Shown here: in pieces, positions 1-5,939 of the stretch
How positions within the stretch are numbered: the first letter of the stretch is position 1
How the letters are laid out: each line of letters starts with the position of its first letter
NCBI GenBank assembly: GCA_036395835.1
Contig: DASWCW010000265.1
Location: 1 to 14,771 of the forward strand
Length of the DNA stretch: 14,771 nucleotides
Reading direction: 5' to 3'
From: AP-16 sp036395835
GTDB taxonomy: Bacteria > Pseudomonadota > Alphaproteobacteria > Rhizobiales > Xanthobacteraceae
Program-made: the position numbers and the translations under genes
Notes under the pieces: model-generated
Seen by the model: the letters and a program-made list of their open reading frames with translations, nothing else
Database searches by the model: none
What the model was told of the DNA's origin: nothing

Positions 1-80
1 TAACTAAACCTGCGGGGTCACGCTAAACTGAAGCTATGACCGCATCACCAACGAATGCTGGCTGCCAGCAACCCGCCGGC

Positions 81-103
81 CGCGGAGGCTCCCGGAGTGC
101 CCG
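81..103. repeat. 23-base direct repeat, left copy
   Basis: The 23 bases starting CGCGGAGGCTCCCGG recur exactly at 1332-1354 in the same orientation. Similarity stops at both edges of the match. The two copies bracket the lower-GC stretch that carries two exported-protein genes. It could be a recombination or attachment scar, a fragment of a dispersed element, or a remnant of a shared gene. The sequence alone does not decide. Confidence 0.6.
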
Positions 104-234
104 GCGCCGGGGAAACGATCGCCGTCCTGGTCGGCCGGGAAGCCAACTTATCGGCGGTTGCGCCATGGCTCGCGCGCCCTCACGCCTTGCCACCAGCGAA
201 TGCGGTCGGCGGGGGAAGCCCGCCAGCGGTGAGG

Positions 235-676
235 CTATCGGGGCGAACCCTTACCCGAGCATTTTTTTCGATAGATATGAACGGAGGGTCCTGATGTGTC
301 TTTGGGTGTGCCTGGGACAACGACTTCCGTGAGCACAGGGTCATCACTGGCAATCCCCCGTAAATAGAGCACTACCTTGCCTCGCACGTTGCCACACAAA
401 TAGGTTGTAGCTACCGTTTCCTCATTCTCGCGATCACAACAACTCTTAGAAACATTGCCCACTAAACGACATAGTTGTTCGTGCTTGTAATATTTGTTTT
501 TACGCAGAAGTAGAGCACTCATCCTTTACTAATTCCGGGCATCCATCCTCTCTGTCTGTGACCCATAATCCGAAGAATCGATCTGACAGCAAATTCATGC
601 CCCCCGTCTGTTGGGCACTTGCGCAGGTCATTGTGAACATCAATGATCCAAGCAGTATACATTCTCTAAGCAGCAT
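235..676 (-). pseudogene. small exported Cys-containing protein, frameshifted
   Basis: Two minus-strand reading frames join into one plausible protein. The first runs from ATG 676 to a stop at 500-502. The second is open from about 522 to a stop at 235. The ATG at 676 is preceded by GGAAGG at good spacing. The first 22 or so residues form a signal peptide ending ASAQQ. A Gly-x-Trp (GLWVTD) and a Cys follow, then, across the frame change, a Glu-x-x-Cys (HEQLC), a Cys pair (KSCC) and a C-terminal KKC. This layout resembles small exported proteins of unknown function in rhizobia. Near 518-523 one extra base relative to a continuous frame breaks the gene. The second frame has an ATG at 522 but no well-spaced ribosome site, so independent translation seems unlikely. 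Base composition is lower in GC than in the core genes to the right. The function is unknown. Confidence 0.55.
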
Positions 677-734
677 ATATATCCTTCCAACGGTACAACT
701 CAAAAGCCCCAATTGCCGTCAGCGACTCGATAGC

Positions 735-1073
735 TTATCGGCGGTCATCTGGCGTATTGTAGCTATCAATAACGTAGATGGGCCCGAGGATATTTTTGAG
801 CTTCTTGTGCCACTTTCCAACGATACGGCAGCCTCCGCCCTCATGGCAGCCGGTGCCGCGAAACGGACTATGTCCAGCGCCTTCCCAATCAAAGAGGCAG
901 ATCGCTCCATAGACAGCGGTCGTCGGGTTGTCGTTGACCATAAAGCTGAAGCTTTTGCCCCCGATACCGGTGTCAAAAAGGGGGCCCTCACAGGTGATCG
1001 AGCGACTCTGCTGCGCCAGTCCGGCTCCCGTCATGATGGCAAAAACAACCGCGGTGGCCGGTAGCCTCTTCAT
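735..1073 (-). CDS. small exported Cys-containing hypothetical protein
   Basis: This 112-residue protein starts with a clear signal peptide: a positive start (MKRL), a hydrophobic stretch at residues 6-20, and a likely cut at GLA/QQ near residue 20. The mature part is about 90 residues and has four cysteines (28, 59, 76, 82). The last two lie in a Gly-rich turn, GCHEGGGCRI. Four cysteines in an exported protein could form two disulphides in the periplasm. It lies 58 bases upstream of the frameshifted exported-protein gene on the same strand, so the two may have been one transcription unit. A weak GAGAG ribosome site precedes the ATG. I recognise the general style of small exported rhizobial hypotheticals but no named family, and assign no function. 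Confidence 0.6.
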   Translation of the reverse strand: MKRLPATAVVFAIMTGAGLAQQSRSITCEGPLFDTGIGGKSFSFMVNDNPTTAVYGAICLFDWEGAGHSPFRGTGCHEGGGCRIVGKWHKKLKNILGPIYVIDSYNTPDDRR

Positions 1074-1374
1074 GGCGAACTCTCAGAAGCGAATTTTCCG
1101 AACATTACCGACATTGCACATCTTCGCCGACGCGCTGGCACCGCGTCTTCAATCTCTCGATACAGGTCTCTCCGGCAGCCGTCCCCGGCAAGGACGGCTC
1201 GGTGGGTGATCATAGGCCGTTCTTACACCAATCGCGGAGAGATCGTCAGGCTGCCTTCCACCAATTCTAGCGGTCGAGCATCATGCGTGAGGCGGAGCGC
1301 AACGATATCGAGCCCCAGGACGCCCACCGATCGCGGAGGCTCCCGGAGTGCCCGCCGCGAGACGAACGCCGCAC
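1074..1374. other. intergenic stretch with repeat copy
   Basis: This stretch of about 300 bases has no convincing gene. It holds the upstream region of the exported-protein gene ending at 1073 and the right copy of the 23-base repeat (1332-1354). A minus-strand frame is open from 1378 to a stop at 1223 and would read plausible residues (GVLGLDIVALRLTHD), but it has no start codon and is only about 51 codons long. It may be a remnant of a gene. Confidence 0.4.
1332..1354. repeat. 23-base direct repeat, right copy
   Basis: This is an exact match to 81-103 in the same orientation. It sits about 20 bases beyond the stop of the minus-strand gene ending at 1375. The distance between copies is about 1.25 kb. 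Confidence 0.6.
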
Positions 1375-1728
1375 TTAGCTATTTGACCATGGTATCGGCG
1401 CGTAGAGCCCATTTTTGCCGGACTTACCCCAGCGCATGCCGTGATCGGTGAACGTGCTGCCGGGCGCTCCCACTGCCAACGCCACCTTGTCAGGGCTAAT
1501 TGGATAGCCGGTGTTAGCCCATATCTCACCGCTCGAATGCATGGTCGGCAGCGGATCAACAGACATGTGCAAGATGCCCGGGATTTCCGCGGAACGCTTC
1601 TTTCCCTGGACTTGGTACGTGATCGGCACTTTCTTCACCGCGAGAGTCTTGAGCTCGGCGAGCCGATCACGCCGGCGTTCGCGGCGGCGGCCGGGAAGTC
1701 GGTAAGTGCCGGGAAGATTTCTCCGCAT
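1375..1728 (-). CDS. hypothetical protein in accessory block
   Basis: The minus-strand frame is open up to 1815. The ATG at 1728 (MRRNLPGTYRL) gives 117 residues with a modest purine-rich site (GGCAGAG) upstream. An earlier ATG at 1815 would add 29 residues, almost touching the stop of the primase remnant at 1818. The first 30 residues are very Arg-rich. The rest has normal composition, with Gly/Pro-rich turns and no Cys, signal peptide or membrane segment. It ends IPWSNS. I recognise no domain. Same-strand position just downstream of a primase-type gene suggests it came with the same mobile element. It could be a minor gene or itself a remnant. Confidence 0.45.
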   Translation of the reverse strand: MRRNLPGTYRLPGRRRERRRDRLAELKTLAVKKVPITYQVQGKKRSAEIPGILHMSVDPLPTMHSSGEIWANTGYPISPDKVALAVGAPGSTFTDHGMRWGKSGKNGLYAPIPWSNS

Positions 1729-1817
1729 GTCTCTGCCTACTTGTTTCTTTCTTCTACTGCTCGGTCTCAGTAATGAGGTGCAAACTTCCCGATACTTCCC
1801 GGCTTCCCGCCCCACCG

Positions 1818-2384
1818 CTACGTGCGTCGAACGGTAATGGCGTTGGCATTGGTGGCTGGGTCGTGCCGCACGTTCAGCTGGAAGCCACCGATATGTGCCC
1901 CCTTAACCTTGCGCGCCCAATATCCGAACAGCTTTGCGCTGACCCCACCGCGGCTGCCAAGCACGGCGTCTAGCGCCGCGTGCAGGGTCGTTTTCTTCGG
2001 GTCCGGGACTGCCTGTTGCAGCGCCGTCCGCTTAGCGTTGGCAACCTCGGTGTAGACCGCGAACACGTCGCTGCTACGAAAAGGGGCGGTCCCGAAGATG
2101 CCGTCCAAGGCCGCTAAAAGTGTCGCATCATCCTGGCGGTGGGGATCTTCAGCCTTGTTCTGCTTGAACGCGTCCGCGAGGTCGTACCCGGTCACCCAGT
2201 GGACTAGGTCGCGGACCCTACGGGACCAAAGATCAAACGACCCCACTCCGGGCAGCCCCTGGGAGGGCATGCCGGCCACGCGATATGCGCGCATGATGGT
2301 GAAGGCGGCGCGGAGGAAATCGTCGCGGCGTCGCCGGATCAAATCGGCGGGCTTGATCTTATAGTGATCCCTTTCTGGGTCTGC
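1818..2384 (-). pseudogene. primase/helicase-like protein, C-terminal remnant
   Basis: About 188 residues look like the C-terminal part of the large primase-helicase proteins of phages and integrative elements. Supporting traits, in order, are a basic helix pair (KPADLIRRRRDDFLRAAF), the conserved-looking FTIMRAYRVAGMP, the GSFDLWSRRVRDLVHWV segment where these proteins typically read GSFEEWSRLVRxALVWLG, and a final winged-helix-like tail (GVSAKLFGYWARKVKGAHIGG). The open frame extends to 2624, but upstream of about 2384 its residues become Arg/Ser/Pro-rich and unlike the family, and they overlap the opposite-strand gene. The ATPase and primase domains are therefore missing. I infer truncation by rearrangement at about 2380-2450. 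The family assignment is from memory of these motifs, not a search. Confidence 0.5.
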
Positions 2385-2448
2385 CGAACCCCTCCAACGG
2401 CCGACGCCACCGGGTGGCGGCAAGCCGTGGTCGCAAACCTGCAAGGAA

Positions 2449-3123
2449 ATGCGTGGGAGGAGCCTGGCCGACGTCGATACGCTGGCGTGGATTGTCGACA
2501 CGTTGGTGATTGATTTCGTCGGTGGCCTCACGCAGCTGCGCTTTTTGCACGATGGTCTTGATGCCGGCGCGAGTTGCCGCAGCGACTTTCGCCTGGCAAA
2601 TGAATTAATTGATGCCGTTTGCACGTGCGAGGATCAGAAAACGTTTTTGCGCAAAGAGGCAATGCGTCGCGCGTCCGCTATCGTCGAGAAGAATTGGCCG
2701 ATCGTCGAGATGCTCGCGTTGCGATTATACGGTGCAGGGAAATTGATCCGCGACCAGATCGTAGATGTGATTCGGTCAGTTCCGGGCGGATATAGGTTCT
2801 TGCGAGAGGAGGAGCCGATGCCGTCGCCGTATTGGTTTCAACGTCAGCCGCGCGACAACAAGCGGCCGGCCGACGTGAGTGAGTTGCGATATCGGGACTG
2901 GGTGATGCAAGTAGCGCCGGTGCGCGATAAGGAAATGCGTCACCGGCCTGGCACGTTGTCCATGCCGCGACCCGCGATGAGTGCGGAACGGCGGCAAGAA
3001 GTGCTGAAAGCCGTGGCCGTGCGCGAGCTTGCGGACGAGGGGATGGAGGCGACAACTTCCAACGTTACGTGGTGGATTAAGGAGATACTCGAAAATGGTC
3101 AAGAAGCCAACGAAGCGCGTTAG
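2449..3123 (+). CDS. M41-peptidase-like C-terminal remnant, accessory
   Basis: The protein is 224 residues from ATG 2449. The frame is open from 2368 and the ATG has no well-spaced ribosome site, so the gene is probably truncated at its 5' end. Residues 17-110 resemble the C-terminal helical part of small FtsH/M41-like peptidases in rhizobial mobile elements: a VGG turn with SDF and a helix (DFRLANELI), then RKEAMRRASAIVEKNWPIVEMLA and a LIRDQIVDVI segment, comparable to 'W..ve.LA..Ll..g.L.g.ei' in M41. The HEXXH zinc site that would lie upstream is absent, so it is not an active protease as it stands. Residues 124-224 differ in character: basic, then MSAERRQEVLKAVAVREL. They may be a separate protein, because ATG 2818 has a strong AGAGGAGG site. 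It overlaps the next gene by 29 bases. Confidence 0.45.
   Translation: MRGRSLADVDTLAWIVDTLVIDFVGGLTQLRFLHDGLDAGASCRSDFRLANELIDAVCTCEDQKTFLRKEAMRRASAIVEKNWPIVEMLALRLYGAGKLIRDQIVDVIRSVPGGYRFLREEEPMPSPYWFQRQPRDNKRPADVSELRYRDWVMQVAPVRDKEMRHRPGTLSMPRPAMSAERRQEVLKAVAVRELADEGMEATTSNVTWWIKEILENGQEANEAR
2804..2820 (+). promoter_or_regulatory. strong internal ribosome site and ATG
   Basis: GAGAGGAGG at about 2804-2812 lies at good spacing before an in-frame ATG at 2818. It would give a separate 101-residue product (MPSPYWFQRQP...) from the 3' half of the gene ending at 3123. The match to the anti-Shine-Dalgarno sequence is better than anything near ATG 2449. Confidence 0.4.
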
Positions 3124-3430
3124 TCGCGTCAAAGAACACGATCCTACCCTTCGTCAAAATGATGAGGGGCCTAGGCCTGTCGAATCCGTCGTTGATGTTC
3201 CGAAGGCCGCCGAAGGTCCGATGACGTATGCTTCTCCCGGCTACGCGACGACCGATCTTGAGAGGCAATATGAGTATGCAATCAGTGAACGGGGCGAGTA
3301 TTTGATCAAGGATAGTGCCGGCACATTCGCCGTGCGGCGAGCCGTGGACGGTGCCGTTGTTCTCGCCCCCGGCCAAAGCGCTGCGACGATTGCCACACGC
3401 GCGCGGGCGATCGACCCAGCAATTCCATGA
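3095..3430 (+). CDS. hypothetical protein in accessory operon
   Basis: I chose ATG 3095 (MVKKPTKRVSRVKEH), giving 111 residues, because AAGGAG sits about 10 bases upstream. The earlier ATG at 3029 lies deep inside the preceding gene and adds only Arg-rich residues. The N-terminus is basic. The middle is Pro/Glu-rich and looks disordered. The last 50 residues (ISERGEYLIKDSAGTFAVRRA, then a small-residue helix) look folded. There is no signal peptide, membrane segment or cysteine. The 29-base overlap with the preceding gene implies co-transcription and translational coupling. No family recognised. Confidence 0.6.
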   Translation: MVKKPTKRVSRVKEHDPTLRQNDEGPRPVESVVDVPKAAEGPMTYASPGYATTDLERQYEYAISERGEYLIKDSAGTFAVRRAVDGAVVLAPGQSAATIATRARAIDPAIP

Positions 3431-3463
3431 CTGATCGGCGCGCGTACATGTTGTCCAATTAAC

Positions 3464-3470
3464 GGGAGGA
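3464..3470 (+). promoter_or_regulatory. ribosome binding site of the 59-residue protein
   Basis: GGGAGGA lies 3 bases before ATG 3474 and 6 before ATG 3477. The spacing favours the second ATG slightly. Confidence 0.5.
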
Positions 3471-3473
3471 ATC

Positions 3474-3653
3474 ATGATGTCCGCATCCCGTGAATTCCGG
3501 CCTGTGACGGTCGAGCTCGAATATTTACTCGCACGGAAGGTTCGTCCTGAGGCCGCGCGCCGCGACATGACTGTTTCCCGTCTGGTCGTCGATCTGTTGG
3601 ACGTCATCGTGAGCGACGAGCTGATCGACGCCGTGCTCGACGACCAAGTCTGA
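3474..3653 (+). CDS. small RHH-like hypothetical protein, 59 residues
   Basis: This small gene has a strong GGGAGGA site, a double ATG (3474, 3477) and a TGA at 3651. The product begins MMSASREFRPVTVELEYL. It then has a short strand-like segment, a charged helix (ARKVRPEAARRDMTVSRLV) and a second acidic helix ending LIDAVLDDQV. A strand followed by two helices, with the 'AARRDMTVSRLVVDLL' pattern, resembles ribbon-helix-helix DNA-binding proteins, which are common small regulators on plasmids and integrative elements. This is a fold guess, not a family match. It lies 43 bases after the preceding gene, in the same direction. A regulatory or antitoxin-like role is possible, but no toxin partner is visible. 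Confidence 0.55.
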   Translation: MMSASREFRPVTVELEYLLARKVRPEAARRDMTVSRLVVDLLDVIVSDELIDAVLDDQV

Positions 3654-3809
3654 CCACGCACGCCGCGGCGATCCTGGTCGCGCAAGGCTTGGAGCCGCGG
3701 GCGGCGAACACAATTTAGCCACAGGTCCCGGTGTTGCGGCTCGGCTTAGAGCTGCGAGAATCGGACCCCGCCAGGCGATTCGTTCCCCTTCCCTTTCGCG
3801 CGCGGAATC

Positions 3810-3850
3810 GCGGCCCTCGGCCCTCGCCTGGCAGCAACGCCGAGGGCCGC
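3810..3850. repeat. 12-bp perfect inverted repeat
   Basis: GCGGCCCTCGGC (3810-3821) is the exact reverse complement of GCCGAGGGCCGC (3839-3850), with a 17-base loop. No T-run follows on either strand, so it is not a classical terminator. It could fold in the leader of the gene starting at 3872 or attenuate read-through from the operon. Confidence 0.5.
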
Positions 3851-3871
3851 GCCCGCGCTTGGGGATTGGAC

Positions 3872-4075
3872 ATGGAATGGTATTCAGACGAACGCGGAAT
3901 CTGGCGGGCGGAATCGGCGCTCGGCAGCCTTTTCGAGATCCACGAGATGGCGGACGAGCGAGGAACCTACTTCTGTCTCGTTGTCGACGATAGTGATGAG
4001 AGCCTGTGGGCAACGCTCGAAGACGCACAGGGAGCGGTCGAGCTACTCACGAACCAAATGGGGAGGCCGCAATGA
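3872..4075 (+). CDS. small acidic hypothetical protein, 67 residues
   Basis: I chose ATG 3872 (MEWYSDERGIWRAES). The frame is open from 3731, but the residues between are Arg/Pro-rich and unconvincing. The product is acidic and about 67 residues. It shows alternating strand-like segments (LFEIHEMADERG, YFCLVVDD) and a final helix (WATLEDAQGAVELL). This is a common layout in tiny proteins of integrative elements, whose function is unknown. The ribosome site is weak (GGGGATTGGA). It is the last plus-strand gene before the breakpoint near 4144. No named family. Confidence 0.5.
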   Translation: MEWYSDERGIWRAESALGSLFEIHEMADERGTYFCLVVDDSDESLWATLEDAQGAVELLTNQMGRPQ

Positions 4076-4143
4076 CTGCTGCTGGGCCAAATACCAGTCG
4101 AGAATTTTCGCGCCGTTCCAGGCGACCACGCCGTCGTGCTCGT

Positions 4144-4305
4144 CACCTCGGCGCCGAGGTCGGCGAGCTGCAGCGAGAGCATGTTGCCGGCAACGAGCCG
4201 CGACAGATCGAGCACCCGCACGCCGTCGAGCGGGCCTCGTTGGGTTGCATCGAAATGGATCACTTCACGCCAGATGCGCTGGTCGATCTCGGCCTCGCGC
4301 GACAT
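4144..4305 (-). pseudogene. family III CoA transferase, N-terminal fragment
   Basis: From ATG 4305 the first 54 residues match the start of CaiB/BaiF-type (family III) CoA transferases: after an N-terminal stretch comes GPLDGVRVLDLSRLVAGNML, then LQLADLGAEV. In the family, GAEV is followed by the IKVE motif. Here the codons after 4144 read TSTTAWSP and the similarity ends. The frame runs on to a stop near 3967 without family features. The catalytic Asp, expected about 100 residues further on, is lost. The start is 8 bases after the SDR stop and its GGAG overlaps that gene's last codons, so the pair was an operon. I infer that the remainder was displaced by the accessory block to the left. Confidence 0.65.
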
Positions 4306-4313
4306 ATGGACCG

Positions 4314-5156
4314 TCACTCCTCGATCCCCAGCATCGTCTTGGCTTTTTGCAGGCCTTCCTGCTGCGGCGTGAACATGCGCCCGCCGATCACGCCGCCGTC
4401 GACCACGATATCCTCGCCGTTGACGAAGCTCGCGCGGTCGGACGCGAGCCAGGCGACGCACTGGGCGATGTCGTCGGGCACGCCGGCGCGCGGGATCGGC
4501 TGCATGCCGGCGTACGCGACCTTGATTTTATCGGCGAGCGCATCGGCCTTGGCGGCGTCCTTCATGCCGAGCGCCTTGGCCAGGATTCCGGTGGCGATCG
4601 CGCCGGGCGATACGGAATTGACGCGCACGCCGGATTCGCCGAGCTCCATGGCGACGCATCGGGTCAGATGCACCACCGCCGCCTTCGCGGCGCTGTAGAT
4701 CATGGAGCTCGAATAGCCCGCGAGGTGTGCGGCGATCGAGCCGTTATTGATGATCGCGCCCGCGCGCTGCCGCTTCATGATCGGCGCGGCGTGCTTCATG
4801 CCGAGCATGACCGAGCGCACCAAGAGCGCCATCGCTTGGTCGAAGCCGTCGACCGGGATGCCCTCGATGCCGCCGGTCGGCGCCGGGCCGCCGGCGTTGT
4901 TGAACAGGGCGTCGATTCTTCCGTGGCGGTCGAGCACGTGGCGGATCAGCCGCTCCCAGTCGGCCTCCTGCGTGGCATCCGCTTGGAGGAAGCTCGCGTT
5001 GGCGCCGAGCCGCTTGGCGATCGCCTCGCCCTGGGCTTTGCGCCGGCCGGTGAAAAAAACGCGCGCGCCCTCCTCGACGAACAGCTCCGAGGTGCGCTCG
5101 CCGATGCCGCTGGTGGCTCCGGTGATGATCGCGATTTTGCCGTCGAGCATGCCCAT
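4314..5156 (-). CDS. SDR family oxidoreductase
   Basis: This is a complete classical short-chain dehydrogenase/reductase of 280 residues, normal for the family. Visible motifs are the Rossmann TGATSGIG (12-19), NNAG (86-89), the catalytic Ser140-Tyr154-Lys158 set (YSAAK), and the PGAIATG loop (184-190). A second basic cluster after beta-2 (GRRK, 37-40) hints at NADP preference. Such enzymes oxidise or reduce alcohol/keto groups; the substrate is not readable. ATG 5156 is chosen because AGGGAG lies 8 bases upstream; ATG 5150 is an alternative. It is followed after 8 bases by a truncated CoA-transferase gene, which suggests a role in organic acid or acyl-CoA catabolism. Confidence 0.9.
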   Translation of the reverse strand: MGMLDGKIAIITGATSGIGERTSELFVEEGARVFFTGRRKAQGEAIAKRLGANASFLQADATQEADWERLIRHVLDRHGRIDALFNNAGGPAPTGGIEGIPVDGFDQAMALLVRSVMLGMKHAAPIMKRQRAGAIINNGSIAAHLAGYSSSMIYSAAKAAVVHLTRCVAMELGESGVRVNSVSPGAIATGILAKALGMKDAAKADALADKIKVAYAGMQPIPRAGVPDDIAQCVAWLASDRASFVNGEDIVVDGGVIGGRMFTPQQEGLQKAKTMLGIEE

Positions 5157-5312
5157 GTCCGATTCTCCCTTGTCTCATGCGAATTTGCTTTCACGCGATG
5201 CGCGAACGCGGTCGGCGGAGCCGATGCGGGAGCGCTACGCAGTCCGGATGCTCGTGAACGGATTATAGCTTAAGGTTGATGGTGGGCGCGGCTCGATAAG
5301 GCCCGATACGAA

Positions 5313-5564
5313 TCAGCATCCGCGTAGGAGCACGGCGTCGACCATGGCGAGCATGTGCTCGGCCGCGTCGTGGCCGAGCTCGCGCTGTGCGATTCCAGCA
5401 AGCCGGCAGATCAAGCTGGTTACCTCGCGCTCGAATTCGCCGGGCCCGCGCTCGTTGAGCACCAAGCGGAGCCAACCGGTCGTCAGTGCGTAGCTGTCGG
5501 TGCCGATCTTATTGATCTGCGCGTGCCTCGTGCTGTCGGGGCGGATCGCGGTGATGTTGCTCAT
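5313..5564 (-). CDS. small hypothetical protein, 83 residues
   Basis: The ATG at 5564 is preceded by GGAGG at about 9 bases, which supports a real gene. The product is 83 residues: a polar N-terminus (MSNITAIRPDSTRHA), a short hydrophobic helix (SYALTTGWLRLVL), and two further helices (EREVTSLICRLAGIAQ, AAEHMLAMVDAVLL). There is no signal peptide or membrane segment. It is predicted to be all-helical and cytoplasmic. It stands alone, 156 bases upstream of the SDR start. I do not recognise a family. Confidence 0.6.
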   Translation of the reverse strand: MSNITAIRPDSTRHAQINKIGTDSYALTTGWLRLVLNERGPGEFEREVTSLICRLAGIAQRELGHDAAEHMLAMVDAVLLRGC

Positions 5565-5939
5565 GGCCTGTCCCTCCGGCGGTCGCCGGACATTGGCTCG
5601 GAGAACGCGTTTTCCGCAACGACAGATTTACTATCGCCGCGCGCATAGCGGGGGCGGTGGTCCGAGTCCGCGCGGCCGCGCGATCGACGCGCGCGGCGGC
5701 CCTGGGGCGGGCTGTGGCGCCGGGCTCCCGACGCCGGCCGGGCCGCCAGTGGGCACCGTAGGCCCGGCCGGCGCGGCGTCCGGCGAGCATGTTGCAGTCA
5801 TGTCGCGTCCGCTGGCTAGGATCGTTTGGGACACGGTGGTAAAGCATTGATATCGTTAGGACGTCATGTCACGTGGATTTGCGACATGATTTGCCTCCCC
5901 CTCTCATTAAGTGCTTGACCTAACAATGAAATTTTTGGT
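5565..5939. other. GC-rich gap without a convincing gene
   Basis: These 375 bases contain overlapping open frames on both strands, but all are Pro/Gly/Arg/Ala-rich and lack ribosome sites. The centre (about 5650-5780) is extremely GC-rich with many short palindromes such as GCGCGG/CCGCGC. The right end turns AT-richer before the DUF6101 gene. It probably holds the upstream region of the small gene at 5313-5564 and the promoter region of the DUF6101 gene. Confidence 0.45.
5864..5889. promoter_or_regulatory. 7-bp inverted repeat upstream of DUF6101 gene
   Basis: TCATGTC (5864-5870) and GACATGA (5883-5889) are perfect inverted halves, 12 bases apart, about 50 bases upstream of the DUF6101 start. 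The size and spacing would suit a dimeric regulator, but a 7-base match can also arise by chance. Confidence 0.25.

Noticed and set aside
36..332. Two overlapping plus-strand frames at the left edge
   Set aside because: The first is Arg/Gly/Ser-rich and the second Ala/Pro-rich. Neither has a ribosome site or known motif, and the repeat copy lies inside them.
4060..4160. tRNA or other classic attachment site at the element edge
   Set aside because: No cloverleaf or tRNA-like 3' end could be seen near 4144 and no integrase gene is in the window.
3981..5273. 430-codon plus-strand frame over the SDR gene
   Set aside because: The SDR on the minus strand has all catalytic motifs. This frame reads His/Arg/Asp-rich repeats typical of antisense shadows and crosses the CoA-transferase fragment.
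5500..5850. Overlapping small frames in the GC-rich gap
   Set aside because: Pro/Gly/Arg-rich composition on both strands, no ribosome sites and no motifs. They probably arise from GC-rich sequence without stops.
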